In this document: piece by piece, positions 35,339 to 46,820 of the stretch
How the letters are laid out: the number at the start of each line of letters is the position of its first letter
Position numbering within the stretch: position 1 is the first letter of the stretch
Program-made: the position numbers and the translations under genes
Assembly: GCA_022496805.1 (NCBI GenBank)
Contig: CM040087.1
Location: 28,916,253 to 28,980,252, forward strand
DNA length: 64,000 bases
Direction: 5' to 3'
DNA from: Pohlia nutans
Lineage: Eukaryota > Streptophyta > Bryopsida > Bryales > Mniaceae
The notes under the pieces: generated by a model
Told to the model about the DNA's origin: nothing
Databases searched by the model: none
The model's input: only the letters and a program-made list of their open reading frames with translations

Positions 35339-36608
35339 TCAGTGTGCGGGTAGTTTGTTTTGCAAGGGTTTTTTAACATCCTCATCCAGTAGAAGTGGAC
35401 AACGATGTCCCGGATGTTCAAGTGATCCACATACATTGCATGGGTACCGTTGTACCGGGGTTATACTACGAGAAGTACGGCGGTTTTCAGTACTTACCGG
35501 AGTTGGTGTTGTCTGAGTTTGAATCTGATGGACGGAAGCCATATCGGTTTTCTTCCCGTAGTCGCTGGCCGGATTGCGGTAACATGTCCCCCATTCATGA
35601 CCCATACGACCGCAGCTGGCACACTTTAGGTTACGTCGGGGGTTGTCTCCGATACTAGTCGAGGGAAGGGTCGGTTGCTGTGATTTCGGTAGGCCTTCCT
35701 CTGCGGTGCGTGCCGAGTCCACTGCTTCGGAAAATGTTTGTCGTTGAAGTCCTACCGTGGCAACCTGCAGATATTCCAATAAGCCAACGCGAAAATTGCT
35801 CAACATGAACATATCATCCGGAGGTACTGTTAGATTTTCCGCTAGTTGCTGGAGACGTTCGGCGTAATCATCGACAAATTCCTTTGCTTGCTAATTGATT
35901 GTACGAAATTGGATGTACGTTTGGTCGTCTGTTTTTAAGATTCGGTAGCGTCTTTTGAATGCGGTAAATACCTCCTGCAATGTATTAGTAGGATGTATCC
36001 GTCTATGATCTGCAAACCAATTCGACTCTTTCTCGGTGAAAGAATTACTGAATAATTCCAATTGGAGCATGGTTTCCGTTTCGCCATTTAATCTAATAGC
36101 AGATTCAAACTTACGGCAATGTGTCTCGGGGCACTTATCGATTTTGTACTCAGGATTCAGTACCGCTATCCGAGCGGTCGAGGTAGGGGGTCGACCCGCG
36201 GGTTGAACGCTTGAGTCGCCGGCATGTCGGTAGGTTGGGGTCGGTACTCTGGTAGCCATAACGCGGCGCGGTTGGGGATAGTTTTATGGACAGGAAATAG
36301 AAGGGTGGTCGGTATGGCCATAGAACGTGCAAAACCGAATAGAAGGTCTAGGACGAACCTGGTGGTAGTGATGCGGAGGAGGATATCCAAAACATTGCTC
36401 TTGAAACGGGTATTGGTGTCCTGGAATCGGCTGTGGGTGCACCGTGTGATGCATTGATGGGGCACGTCCTTGATCTTGTCGAAACTAGCATAAACATAAA
36501 TTGGGCGGTTTTAACCGAGACGCAGCTAGATCGAGGTCCAATTGAGGACTCGGTTCTAGGGCTGCGAGAGGTTCTTGATCCGTTGTGTCTTCTGGCGGTA
36601 GTTGTTGG
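35339..36608 (-). pseudogene. gypsy family B gag, C-terminal part
   Basis: The frame from about 36259 encodes a retrotransposon gag domain (NGETETMLQLELFSNSF, FTAFKRRYRI), continuing through one in-frame TAG near 35893 into ERLQQLAENLTV and VGLLEYLQ. Two CCHC knuckles follow: CASCGRMGHEWGTC and CNVCGSLEHPGHRC. The N-terminal part lies beyond the copia insertion at 51743-52115. The segment between 36260 and 36608 also needs stop suppression to read through. Confidence 0.7.
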
Positions 36609-36865
36609 TATTGAAGGTAAGAGATGAGAGCACAAGGCACACACACACACAAGGAATGCGTAGAAAGACATGATCTTTACTCAAAGGCCTTCCACCTTAA
36701 GTAGTGTACACTAGGGGGTCACCATGGACAAACCATATGGGATAACCCATCACAAGGACACTCTAGAGATCAACCCATGCCTAACCCCTCTTCCCACACA
36801 CCATTATTTAGCACCCGAACCTCTTTGGCTCCTAGCAATACTACCGTACATCAATTACCTCAATA
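36609..36865 (-). repeat. copia 3' LTR
   Basis: This is the downstream LTR of the minus-strand copia element. Its plus-strand ends are TATTGAAGGTAAG and TTACCTCAATA. It contains a short CA microsatellite near 36640. A purine-rich AAAGTGGAAG precedes it on the minus strand as the likely polypurine tract. Confidence 0.85.
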
Positions 36866-37103
36866 CTTCCACTTTGCGTAGAGCCAAAGCCTCTAAGTCC
36901 AAATGCTATTACTAATCGTTGGTGTTGGTCTCTACAAAGACCCTTTGTGCGCACATCCGCGACCATGTGCTCCGTTGGACAATACTCCAACCGTATAACT
37001 CCCAATTCCAACTTCTCCCGAATGAAGTGGTATTGCACATCAATAAGCTTCGTGCGTGAATGATGTGTAGGATCCTTTGCAAGTGAAATGCACCCTTGGT
37101 TGT
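36866..37103 (-). pseudogene. copia RNase H C-terminal tail
   Basis: The minus strand reads QGCISLAKDPTHHSRTKLID, then QYHFIREKLELGVIRLEYCP, HMVADVRTKGL and an end near 36841-36870. This is the normal end of copia RNase H. Its upstream part is at 46821 and above, with the Mutator-like element in between. The 11 bp CCCTTGGTTGT is duplicated at both junctions. Confidence 0.85.
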
Positions 37104-37419
37104 GGGAAAAGCTATTACGTGAACAGTGAGCAGTGAGCAGTGAGCAGTGAGCAGAGATTTTTGGAAAAATTTCGAGGTGTTGGATTTTAAAGGACCTCCT
37201 ATTACCGCGGATTTAGGTGTAATTGGTGAGTATTTATGAAACATTGATTTGTGAAAAGTACCTATAGCCGTGGAATTTAGGGTGTATTTTTAGGGTTATT
37301 AGTGGAATTTAGTAGCTTCTAACAACAATTGCTTGTTCCTAAATCTAACAGAAATGCATTCAAACTCGTTATAGAATCAAGAAATGATGTGGAAATAAAT
37401 AAATACTCAAACCGTACAA

Positions 37420-39262
37420 TCAAAGTGAATCTGTATCAGATTTGATAGCACTCACATCGACATATGAAAGCACACGAGGATCATAATGTCGACGCGGTGT
37501 AGAATAGCATGAAGAACCACTAGGGCTAGGACTAGCATTGGCAAATGCTGTTGCCAATGCTTCTACGTACACTGGAAGTCCTTGAGGGGAACTATCAGGG
37601 CTGACCAAACTCTGCAAGGACTTTCTAAGGTTAAAACGGCGCCGCTGTAGTGGTCTAGTCCTTGTCAAACTGCAAACAAGAGAAGTGTAAAAGTATTAGA
37701 AAACGTATTTAGATGAAGATGTACTAACTAGTATTTGCAAGGTTCTTTAAATAAACATTGAAACTTACTCACATGGACAGTCAAGGGGCTCGTCAGGAAC
37801 GGTCACATAATCGGAATCAAGAACCTTCATTATAGGATCCATAACGCTGGTGCCAAGCATCCAAAGCTTCTCAAGCTTCATCTCTAGATCTTCATCATGA
37901 GACTCATAGTGATACTTCACTTCCTCAAGAAAAGGTATGGTGTTGCTGGGATCAGCAACAGGCAGCATCTTCTTCAACTTACCCTTGTAATGAACTTTGG
38001 TTTTCTTCACAGCCCTGTGCACCAGTTCCTCAAGTCTCTTAGCAGTCTAATCTTCTGGATTAGGATATCTCTCATAAAATCTCCTCTGAGCAACGGCGGT
38101 TGCTTCTCCAATCTCTTGTTGCAATAGGAAGACAAAACAATTAAACAGACATTAGGAAAGAACTAATTGCCAACATTATACACAAACTTCAGCAGTTAAG
38201 TGACGGTTATACCTGATTGAGAAAAGCACTGAGAGAATCAACAGTCAATGAAAACCACGTCTGGCTTTTGTCACCCTTCTGTTTCTGATCAGAGAGTCGA
38301 AGGTCCTTAGGTGGCACAAATGATTTATAATATGAGAGAAGTTGAGCCCCAATGGTTTTAACTCGATAGAGTTTATGGACAAGGTTGGAAGTCACATGAG
38401 ACTTTTCATTTCTCTTGATAAATCAAATACATTTGAATTAGTCTAGTTATGAAATGATACACAAAAACTGCATAAAAGCAAAGTTAATCAGTAATAGAAA
38501 TCGTACCAATTCACTTTGTGTAGAGCAGTGAGCATCTTGGGTACATCTCCTTTCACCTCCAGGATGATGCTATCAACTGAGTAATGCCATCCAAGATCAT
38601 TTGGATGGTCCTGATTTATGATTGGCATCCAAGCCTGGACTCTATGGTTTCCATCCCAAATATGAAACATCTTCCCACAGAACACATTGAGGATGGGATC
38701 TGCAGCAAGCATGGATTCGAACTCATCGTTGACACAAACCCAATGGTGACTCCAAGATGATTTAATTTCAGGAGTGACATCTTTAGTCTTACCGTCGTTG
38801 TCCTCAGAGGCCACATAGAATACACCGTTACCTTCCATGTATCCATTTTTGATAAAATGGGATGTCAGCTTCATGACATCGTTTTTGAGAAAAGGTCTCA
38901 CAACAGGAAGACATACCATTCTACACAGAGGAATTAGCAAGCGGGACTTGTGACGAGGTTGGAACCGCAGTCGTTCAATTTGAGATTGTGTATTAGGGGT
39001 CTCACTCAAGAGAAAAGAGTTTAGCTGTGAATGAACGTCCCTCTCACTCAACCGCCCACCTTCCGTACGTTCACCAAGGTCAACAAGATCACCAAGGTCA
39101 CTAGAATCACCTTCAAAATAATGAAATTCTAAAATTTAGTATCTCAAAGGTAAATAATAAACATGCAATGTGATTTATCATAATGATAGATTAGCACCTT
39201 CAAGGTCTTCTCCTTCATTTTCTTATATTTCACCCTCTGTATCCAATGGAAATTGATCTATC
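37420..39262 (-). pseudogene. ParB-like accessory protein of Mutator-like element 1
   Basis: Minus-strand blocks at about 39262-39198, 39110-38507, 38410-38216, 38140-38030 and 38030-37765, plus a last block at 37668-37420, match in order the exons of the gene at 62441-64000. The conserved core is PLCRMVCLPVVRPFLKNDV ... WVCVNDEFE ... HIWDGNHRVQAW. Both copies have the second-block donor at the same codon phase. The VRP...DGNHR layout resembles the ParB/sulfiredoxin-like fold, but this is inference. Stops occur in the first block (near 39228) and the fourth (near 38048), so this copy is probably dead. It reads toward the left end of the element, divergent from the transposase. Confidence 0.55.
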
Positions 39263-39411
39263 GGGACACCCAAACGATGTAAGCATCTGAGCACTGACTA
39301 CATATTAACCCAATACCACGTGTAATCTATGGTACACGATATCCACATTGAATTAATAAAACGTGTGATCTCCAGTACACAACGTCCCCATTGAATTTAA
39401 ACAACGTGTGA

Positions 39412-42400
39412 ATTATGAGCTCACACAAAGCCAGCATTTTAGAGTTAAAGAAAAAATAAAATTGACCTCCCAATAGAGAAGCCGGCACCAGTTGGGTCAA
39501 GCCCTGCCATCCACAGGTGTTTAGAAAACGTGATGAGCTCACACAAAGCCTGCATTTAAGTGTTCAAAAAAAATTAAACTAACCTCCAAAAGGGAGGCCA
39601 ACACCGGCTGGGTCAAGCCCTGCCTTCCACTAGAGTTTAGAAAACGTGATGACCTCACACAAACCCAGACTTTAGTGTTATAAAAACAATTAAAATTGAC
39701 CTCTACAAGGAAGGCCCGCACAGGCTGGGCAAGCCCTGCCTTCCACTGGTGTTTAGAAAACGTTATGAGCTCACACAAAGCTAGACTTTCATGTTCAAAA
39801 AAATTTTAAATTGACCTCCCAAATGAGAAGCGAGCACCAGCTGGATCAAGCCCTGCCTTCCACTGGTCTTTAGAAAACGTGATGAGCTCACACAAAGCCA
39901 GCATTTCAGTGTTCAAAACAAATTAAAACTCACCTGCAAAAGGCAGGCTGGCACCGCCTGGGTCAAGCCCTGCCTTCCAGTGGTGTTTAGAAAACCTGAT
40001 GAGCTCACACAAAGTTAGACTTTAATGTTCAAAAAAAACTTAAAATTGACCTCGAAAAGGGAGGCCGGCACAGGCGGGGTCAAGCCCTGACTTCCACTCG
40101 TTCTCAAAAAACGTGATGAGCTCACACAAAGCCAGCATTTTAGTGGTTAAAAAAATTAAAAGTGACCTCGAAAAGGGGGGCCGGCACCGGCTGGGTCAAG
40201 CCCTGCCTTCCACTGGTGTTTAGAAAACGTGATGAGCTCACACAAAGCCTGCATTTAAGTGTTCAAAAAAAATTAAAATTGACCTCCTAAAGGGAGGCCG
40301 GCACCGGCTAGGTCAAGCCCTGCTTTCCACTGATGTTTATAAAACGTGATGAGCTCACACAAAGCCAACGTTTTAGTGTTCAAAAAGAATTAAAATTGAC
40401 GTCCAAAGTGAGGCCGGCACCGGCTGGGTCAAGCCCGGCCTTCCTGTGGTGTTTAGAAAACGTGATGAGCTCACACAAAGCCAACATTTAAGTGTTACAG
40501 AAAAATTAAAATTGACCTCCAAAAGAGAGGCCGGCACCGGCTGGGTCAAGCCCGGCCTTCCACTGGTGTTTAGAAAACGTGATGAGCTCACACAAAGCCA
40601 ACATTTTAGTGTTACAGAAAAATTAAAATTTACCTCCAAAAGAGAGGCCGGCACCGGCTGGGTCAAGCCCTGCCTTCCACTAGTGTTTAGAAAACGTGAT
40701 GAGCTCACACAAAGCCAACATTTAAGTGTTACAGAAAAATTAAAATTGACCTTGAAAAGGGAGGCCGGCACCGGCTGGGTCAAGCCCTGCCTTCCACAGG
40801 TGTTTATGAAACGTGATGAGCTCACACAAAGCCAACATTTTAGTGTTCAAAAAAAGTTAAAATTGACCTTCAAAAGGGAGGCCGGCACCGGCTGGGTCAA
40901 GCCCTGCCTTCCACAGGTGTTTATGAAACGTGATGAGCTCACACAAAGCCAGCATTTTAGTATTCAAGAAAAATTAAAATTGACCTTGAAAAGGGAGGCC
41001 GGCACCGGCTGGGTCAAGCCCTGCCTTCCACTGGTGTTTAGAAAACGTGATGAGCTCACACAAAGCGTGCATTTAAGTGTTCAAAAAAAATTAAAATTGA
41101 CCTCCTAAAGGGAGGCCGGCACCGGCTAGGTCAAGCCCTGCCTTCCACTGATGTTTATAAAACGTGATGAGCTCACACAAAGCCAGCGTTTTAGTGTTCA
41201 AAAAGAATTAAAATTGTCCTCCAAAGTGAGGCCGGCACCGCCTGGGTCAAGCCTGGCCTTACACTAGTGTTTAGAAAACGTGATGAGCTCACACAAAGCC
41301 TGCATTTAAGTGTTCAATAAAAATTAAAATTGACCTTGAAAAGGGAGGCCGGCACCGGCTGGGGCAAGCCCGGCCTTCCACTGGTGTTTAGAAAACGTGA
41401 TGAGCTCAAACAAAGCCAACATTTTAGTGTTACAGAAAAATTAAAATTTACCTCCAAAAGAGAGGCCGGCACCGGCTGGGTCAAGCCCTGCCTTCCACTA
41501 GTGTTTAGAAAACGTGATGAGCTCACACAAAGCCAACATTTAAGTGTTACAGAAAAATTAAAATTGACCTTGAAAAGGGAGGCCGGCACCGGCTGGGTCA
41601 AGCCCTGCCTTCCACAGGTGTTTATGAAACGTGATGAGCTCACACAAAGCCAACATTTTAGTGTTCAAAAAAAGTTAAAATTGACCTTCAAAAGGGAGGC
41701 CGGCACCGGCTGGGTCAAGCCCTGCCTTCCACAGGTGTTTATGAAACGTGATGAGCTCACACAAAGCCAGCATTTTAGTATTCAAGAAAAATTAAAATTG
41801 ACCTTGAAAAGGGAGGCCGGCACCGGCTGGGTCAAGCCCTGCCTTCCACTGGTGTTTAGAAAACGTGATGAGCTCACACAAAGCGTGCATTTAAGTGTTC
41901 AAAAAAAATTAAAATTGACCTCCTAAAGGGAGGCCGGCACCGGCTAGGTCAAGCCCTGCCTTCCACTGATGTTTATAAAACGTGATGAGCTCACACAAAG
42001 CCAGCGTTTTAGTGTTCAAAAAGAATTAAAATTGTCCTCCAAAGTGAGGCCGGCACCGCCTGGGTCAAGCCTGGCCTTACACTAGTGTTTAGAAAACGTG
42101 ATGAGCTCACACAAAGCCTGCATTTAAGTGTTCAATAAAAATTAAAATTGACCTTGAAAAGGGAGGCCGGCACCGGCTGGGGCAAGCCCGGCCTTCCACT
42201 GGTGTTTAGAAAACGTGATGAGCTCAAACAAAGCCAACATTTTAGTGTTACAGAAAAATTAAAATTTACCTCCAAAAGAGAGGCCGGCACCGGCTGGGTC
42301 AAGCCCTGCCTTCCACTAGTGTTTAGAAAACGTGATGAGCTCACACAAAGCCAACATTTAAGTGTTAAAGAAAAATTAAAATTGACCTCCAAAAGGGAGG

Positions 42401-43460
42401 CCGGCACCGGCTGGGTCAAGCCCTGCCTTCCACTAGTGTTTAGAAAACGTGATGAGCTCACAAAGCTAGACTTTAGTGTTAAAAAAAATCAAAATTGACC
42501 TCTAAAAGAGAGGCCGGCACCGGCTGGGCGAGCCCTGCCTTTCACTAGTGTTTAAAAAACGTCATGAGCTTACACAAAGCCAACATTTTAGTATTCAAGA
42601 AAAATTAAAATTGACCTTGAAAAGGGAGGCCGGCACCGGCTGGGTCAAGCCCTGCCTTCCACTAGTGTTTAGAAAACGTGATGAGCTCACACAAAGCCAA
42701 CATTTTAGTGTTCAAAAAGAGTTAAAATTGACCTTCAAAAGGGAGGCCGGCACCGGCTAGGTCAAGCCGTGCCTTCCACTAGTGTTTAGAAAACGTGATG
42801 AGCTCACACAAAGCCAGCATTTTAGTATTCAAAAGAAGTGAAAATTGACCTTCAAAAGGGAGGCCGGCACCGGCTGGGTCAAGCCCTGCCTTCCACTGAT
42901 GTTTATAAAATGCGATGAGCTCACACAAAGCCAGCATTATAGTGTTCAATATAAATTAAAATTGACCTCCAAAAGAAAGGCGGGCACCGGCTGGGTCAAG
43001 CCCCGCCTTCCACACTTGTTTAGAAAACGTGATGAGCTCACACACAGTCAACATTTTAGTGTTAAAAAAAAATTAAAAATGACCTCCAAATGAGAGGCCG
43101 GCACCGGCTGGGTCAAGCCATGCCTTCCACTGGTGTTTAGAAAACGTGATGGGCTCACACAAAGCCTGACTTTAGTGTTAAAAAGAAAATTAAAATTGAC
43201 CTCTAAAAGGGAGGCCGGCACCGGCTGGGCAAGCCCTGCCTTTCACTGGTGTTTAGAAAACGTGATGAGCTCACATAAAGCCAGCATTTTAGTGTTAAAA
43301 AAAAATTAAAATTGACCTTAAAAATGGAGGCCGGCATCGGTTGGGTCAAGCCCTGCCTTCCTTTAGTGATTTGAAAACGTGATAAGCTCACACAAAGCCA
43401 GACTTTAGAGTTCAAGAGAAATTAAAATTGACCTCCAAAAGGGAGGCCGGCACCGGCTGG
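39412..43460. repeat. 117-bp satellite array, about 35 copies
   Basis: Units repeat every 117 bp, for example the CGTGATGAGCTCAC words at 40461, 40578, 40695 and 40812. Each unit holds the palindrome TGAGCTCA and the near-palindrome GCCGGCACCGGC, joined by an A-rich stretch. Since 117 is a multiple of three, both strands show long repetitive open frames (39-residue periods), which are by-products. From about 40560 to 42360 the pattern also repeats every 818 bp (seven units), as with the TAAAATTTACCTCC variant at 40624, 41442 and 42260. Confidence 0.95.
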
Positions 43461-43827
43461 GGTCCTGAAGCTGCTATGACAAGTTTTTGAGTTTTCAAGT
43501 TTGACGCTGCTGGAGCTTCATCGAGGTGTAACATTTGTAATTTTTGGAATCTCGGAGCGTGTAATATACCGTTGGAAAGGTCTCAAAATTACCTTTCCAA
43601 TGGTATATTATGAGCCCTTAAAATTGATGTGGGGTCGGCCGGCACCGGCTGGGTCCTGAAGCTGCCATGACAAGTTTGAGAATTTTAAAGTTTGACGCTG
43701 TTGGAGTTTCATTAAGGTGTAACAACTGCAATTTTTGGAATCTCGGAGCGTGTAATATACCGTTGGAAAGGTCTCAAAATTACCTTTCCAATGGTATATT
43801 ATGAGCCCTTAAAATTGTTGTGGGGTC
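43445..43827. repeat. 191-bp tandem duplication with a strong hairpin in each copy
   Basis: Two copies start at GGCCGGCACCGG (43445 and 43637) and a third start is seen at 43828. Each has TAATATACCGTTGGAAAGGT pairing with ACCTTTCCAATGGTATATTA around a 9-base loop (43562-43610 and again near 43753-43801), 19 of 20 bp matched. The GCCGGCACCGGC word links it to the adjacent satellite. Confidence 0.8.
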
Positions 43828-43849
43828 GGCCGGCACCGGCTGGGGTCCT

Positions 43850-45040
43850 GAAGCTAGTCTTGGGAGAGGGTGGCCGGTGCAAGGGAGAGGGTGGCCGGTA
43901 GCGGACAGGGCCATGACGAGAGCCACGACCATCACAACGAAGAGGATAATCACCACAAGGACATGGAGAGGGTGGTTGGCACCGGCTGTGGTACGATGAA
44001 CCTCGACTTTTATTAGGGCCACGACCATCACGTCAACGAGGATGATCATGACAAGGGGCATGGGGAGGGTGGTTTGTGCCGACCATGGTGCCAAGTGCTA
44101 GGGCGACGACGACAACCCCGGCCATAATGACCTTCAGGGTGATCACTACACAAGGACTAGGAATACCAGGTCCAGGGCCATCAGGAGGGCCAAGGCGAAC
44201 ACGATGACGAGGATGATTACGATGGGGTCAAGGACCAAGGGCACAATGACGAGGGAGATTTCCAAGACCACGAAGTAGGTGGCCGGCACAACAAATATTT
44301 CAAAATTTCTTGTGCATGAGTTAGTGCGCAAGAATTTTAGGATTGTACCTTGTTGCACATTGTCCTCTACCTACACCACGACGTTGAGCACCACCACAAA
44401 ATCCAACGTCGTCTCATTCTCTACTTGCACGCTTTGTGCCTCCTCTACTCTTCCCTCCTTATTTGCCTCAATGTCCAGGACCTCTTTGTCTGATGAAATC
44501 TCTATTTGGGACATTCAAGGCACAACCTAGTAATACCTTAGTTCATGCATCTGCACAATCAAGATCTCATTCGATAGCAAGAAATTGCTCTAGAGCATGC
44601 AATTAAAAATGCAAACCCTAAACCCTGATAATATCACGAGATTAGAATCTAGGAATGACTATACGGAAAGAGCACAGTCAAGGCAATGAAGAAGACGAGG
44701 GCTACTACAAAGACAACAAGAGCGAAGGTGACGGTCAGAGCATGGCGAAGACGATGGTTAGGGCCACGGCGAAGACGACAGTAAGGACCACGGCGAACAA
44801 GACGTTTAGGCGACGGCAAGGACAAGGACGGCCAAGGCAAAAACGGCAAGGGCGAAGACAACCAGGCCGATGAGGTCGGACACAACCAGGACAAAGACGG
44901 TTTAGGGTTTAGGCGACATTGCCTGACAGGGTCACCTCAAACACTACAACCATGGTGAGGACAACGAGGACATGAGGGAGAGGGCCAAGACGATGGCCTG
45001 AACAAGGGCTTGGATTTAGATTAGGGTTGAGGTATGAGTG
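43850..45040. other. Low-complexity GAC/AAGGAC-rich DNA in Mutator-like element 1
   Basis: Imperfect repeats of GACGA, AAGGACA and GGCGAAGACGA words fill most of this stretch. Open frames are repetitive by-products. A short minus-strand acidic frame at 45282-45064 just beyond could be a first exon of the ParB-like gene, but no splice link is visible. Confidence 0.4.
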
Positions 45041-45527
45041 ATACGAGAACTTAAAAATGATACTCAGGATAGAGAAATAAGGTTGACAGAATTCACCTCG
45101 ACATCTTGCTTCTCTTCCTCGAAATCGCTTTCCCCGTCTTCACTAATAGAGGGTCGATTGCTTTGTTGTGAAGTCTTGTATGACGGCGTCTCCTCCACGG
45201 TCTCTGGAATCGACTGCAATCCTTGCTCAGTGACAACGTTGCCATACTCCAAGACCCTTGCAGTGTACATAGACCCTTCCAATTGTGGTCTATCTCTGAA
45301 GACAACAAAGGCACTATAATATTATCCATTTCTACATACCCTACATCTAAGAGTACTAAAACACGGGTTCTTCCAGAAAGGCAGATCTAGATTTTAGCGC
45401 TCTTCTCTGAATATAGTTGAAGTGGGCACTACCTCTCAATTTGCATTTAAACAAATTTTCTCAAGTGCTCGATCTCAATCGATATTGCATAGAATGTTTT
45501 GAGTTTGTATTGCTTCGGGAATAGATC

Positions 45528-46420
45528 ATGGCATTCATTCGAGTCGAAGGTGCAGGCATTCCTACATCCTTCCCAAGAGGGGACGATGGATTTGCATATG
45601 TCTCTGCGTTTTGTTTAAGTTTGACATTTCAGTTTCTCGCAACAACGGTGCACGTAGATGAGGACGTCTTTGATTCTGAGTCTGATCAACTTACGCACAC
45701 CGTTAGGCAGCTCTCAACAGTTACAGAAGATGGAAAAGTCTTCTTGCTTAGGCCGGGTAGATATAGAGCTTACAGTCTCATGGATTGCTTTATGGGCACA
45801 TCTACCAAACTTTTGACTCCAAGAGAGTCATCCACTTGCACTATACAAACAACAGTCCTAGCTTGCGTGAAAATTGAGCCAGGCTTAGAGACAATTTATA
45901 AACTCAATGACGATGAAGTCCCACAGAATGTAGATCATGATCTTATTCTTCCTCCTCAGCCTAATCCTCAATCTTGAATCTTCTGCACGCAGCTGTCCGT
46001 CCACCAGTAAGCTGCCCACCCCGCTTTGTCTGCCTGCAAATCATAATGTCTTGGAGTGCCTGAAATTGCTATTGGATAGAAAGGGCTCTAGGAATATGTT
46101 CAAGAAGTTTGACTACAACTTTACATCTATCAAGCGAGTTGTGTTCTTCCCGCCCCAGTACAATGGAGATGTCATCTTCAAGTTCCCTTTGTCAACTTCC
46201 ACAGCGCGAGGCCATATCGCCGCGAAGGCTCTTCCAAGACCACTGTCTCTCCGTCGACTTGTCAACATATGTAACCCCAATTTTCCCAGCTAAAGTTCCC
46301 AAACGACGTCATGGCAAGAATGTCCGCCGCAACAAGAAGAGCCCATCCATCAAGCCCACAATTGTGCCAACGCTGCAGCATTCAAAGGTTGCATATTATT
46401 TACGAAACCCTAAACCCTAA
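45528..46420 (+). pseudogene. N-terminal part of Mutator-like transposase, element 1
   Basis: The first 149 codons from the ATG at 45528 match the first exon of the transposase at 55734-59526: HTVRQLSTVTEDGK, LLRPGRYRAYSLMD and TKLLTPRESSTCTIQTT, then VKIEPGLE. After a stop, 46000-46300 continues in other frames with CLKLLLDRKGSRNMFKKFDY and YNGDVIFKFP. The rest, including the catalytic and SWIM parts, is missing, and the element end follows within 400 bp. This copy can therefore move only if a complete enzyme is supplied. The function of this N-terminal region is unknown. Confidence 0.65.
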
Positions 46421-46820
46421 ACTCTAGTATTTTTTCTATCTTGTACCCAAACTGGTCTAAATGCTAAACTTGCTATGCATTTCAAATAATTATGCCCAAA
46501 CAAGTGGATGGGCCCCTAATAAGACACTGAAATAACAATCTCCTTTTACCTAAAACCGCGAACTTGGGTCTAATTACCACGGATATAGAGACAGAGTGTG
46601 CCTTTAATGTGCCTTTACCCCTGAACCACTGACTCAAAACACAGTAATAGGTACCAAATATTCCACGGTCATAGGTCCAAAAATTTACTAAAAATATCAA
46701 AATATTCGAATATTCACTAATTATAGTGTTGTTGACCACGGTTGACCTGAAATTCTTGCTCGTAATCCCACATTTCTCCGCTCACCGCTCCCCGCTCCCC
46801 GCGCGCATACTATCCTCGTC
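46421..46820. other. Right terminal region of Mutator-like element 1
   Basis: This is non-coding and AT-rich with AATATTCGAATATTC-type words, then the inverse of CCTATGACCGTGG near 46645. GAGCGG microrepeats (as CCGCTC) run at 46785-46805 and the end CATACTATCCTCGTC at 46806-46820. The same features in the same order follow the end at 55203. Confidence 0.65.

Larger units (their letters stand above)
37104..46820. mobile_element. Mutator-like element 1, 9.7 kb, 11-bp TSD
   Basis: The insertion sits in copia RNase H and is flanked by CCCTTGGTTGT (37093-37103 and 46821-46831), the 11-bp length typical of Mutator-like elements. The ends are weakly alike: a TATTA(C)G / TAGTATG block, then GAGC(A/G)G microrepeats (GTGAGCAGTGAGCAG at left, GGGGAGCGGTGAGCGG at right). 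Further in, both have a CCTAT(G/A)(A/G)CCGTGG motif near 37261 and 46645. Contents are a ParB-like gene (minus, left), a 117-bp satellite, a 191-bp duplication, low-complexity DNA and the N-terminal part of a transposase gene (plus, right). It shares this layout with the element starting near 55203. Confidence 0.75.

Noticed and set aside
39412..43460. CRISPR-like array or a repetitive protein gene
   Set aside because: The units are contiguous with no unique spacers and the genome is eukaryotic. Open frames occur on both strands only because 117 is a multiple of three.
46399..46425. Interstitial telomere repeat
   Set aside because: Only two or three CCCTAAA-like units are present. Such short telo-box sequences are common in plant DNA.
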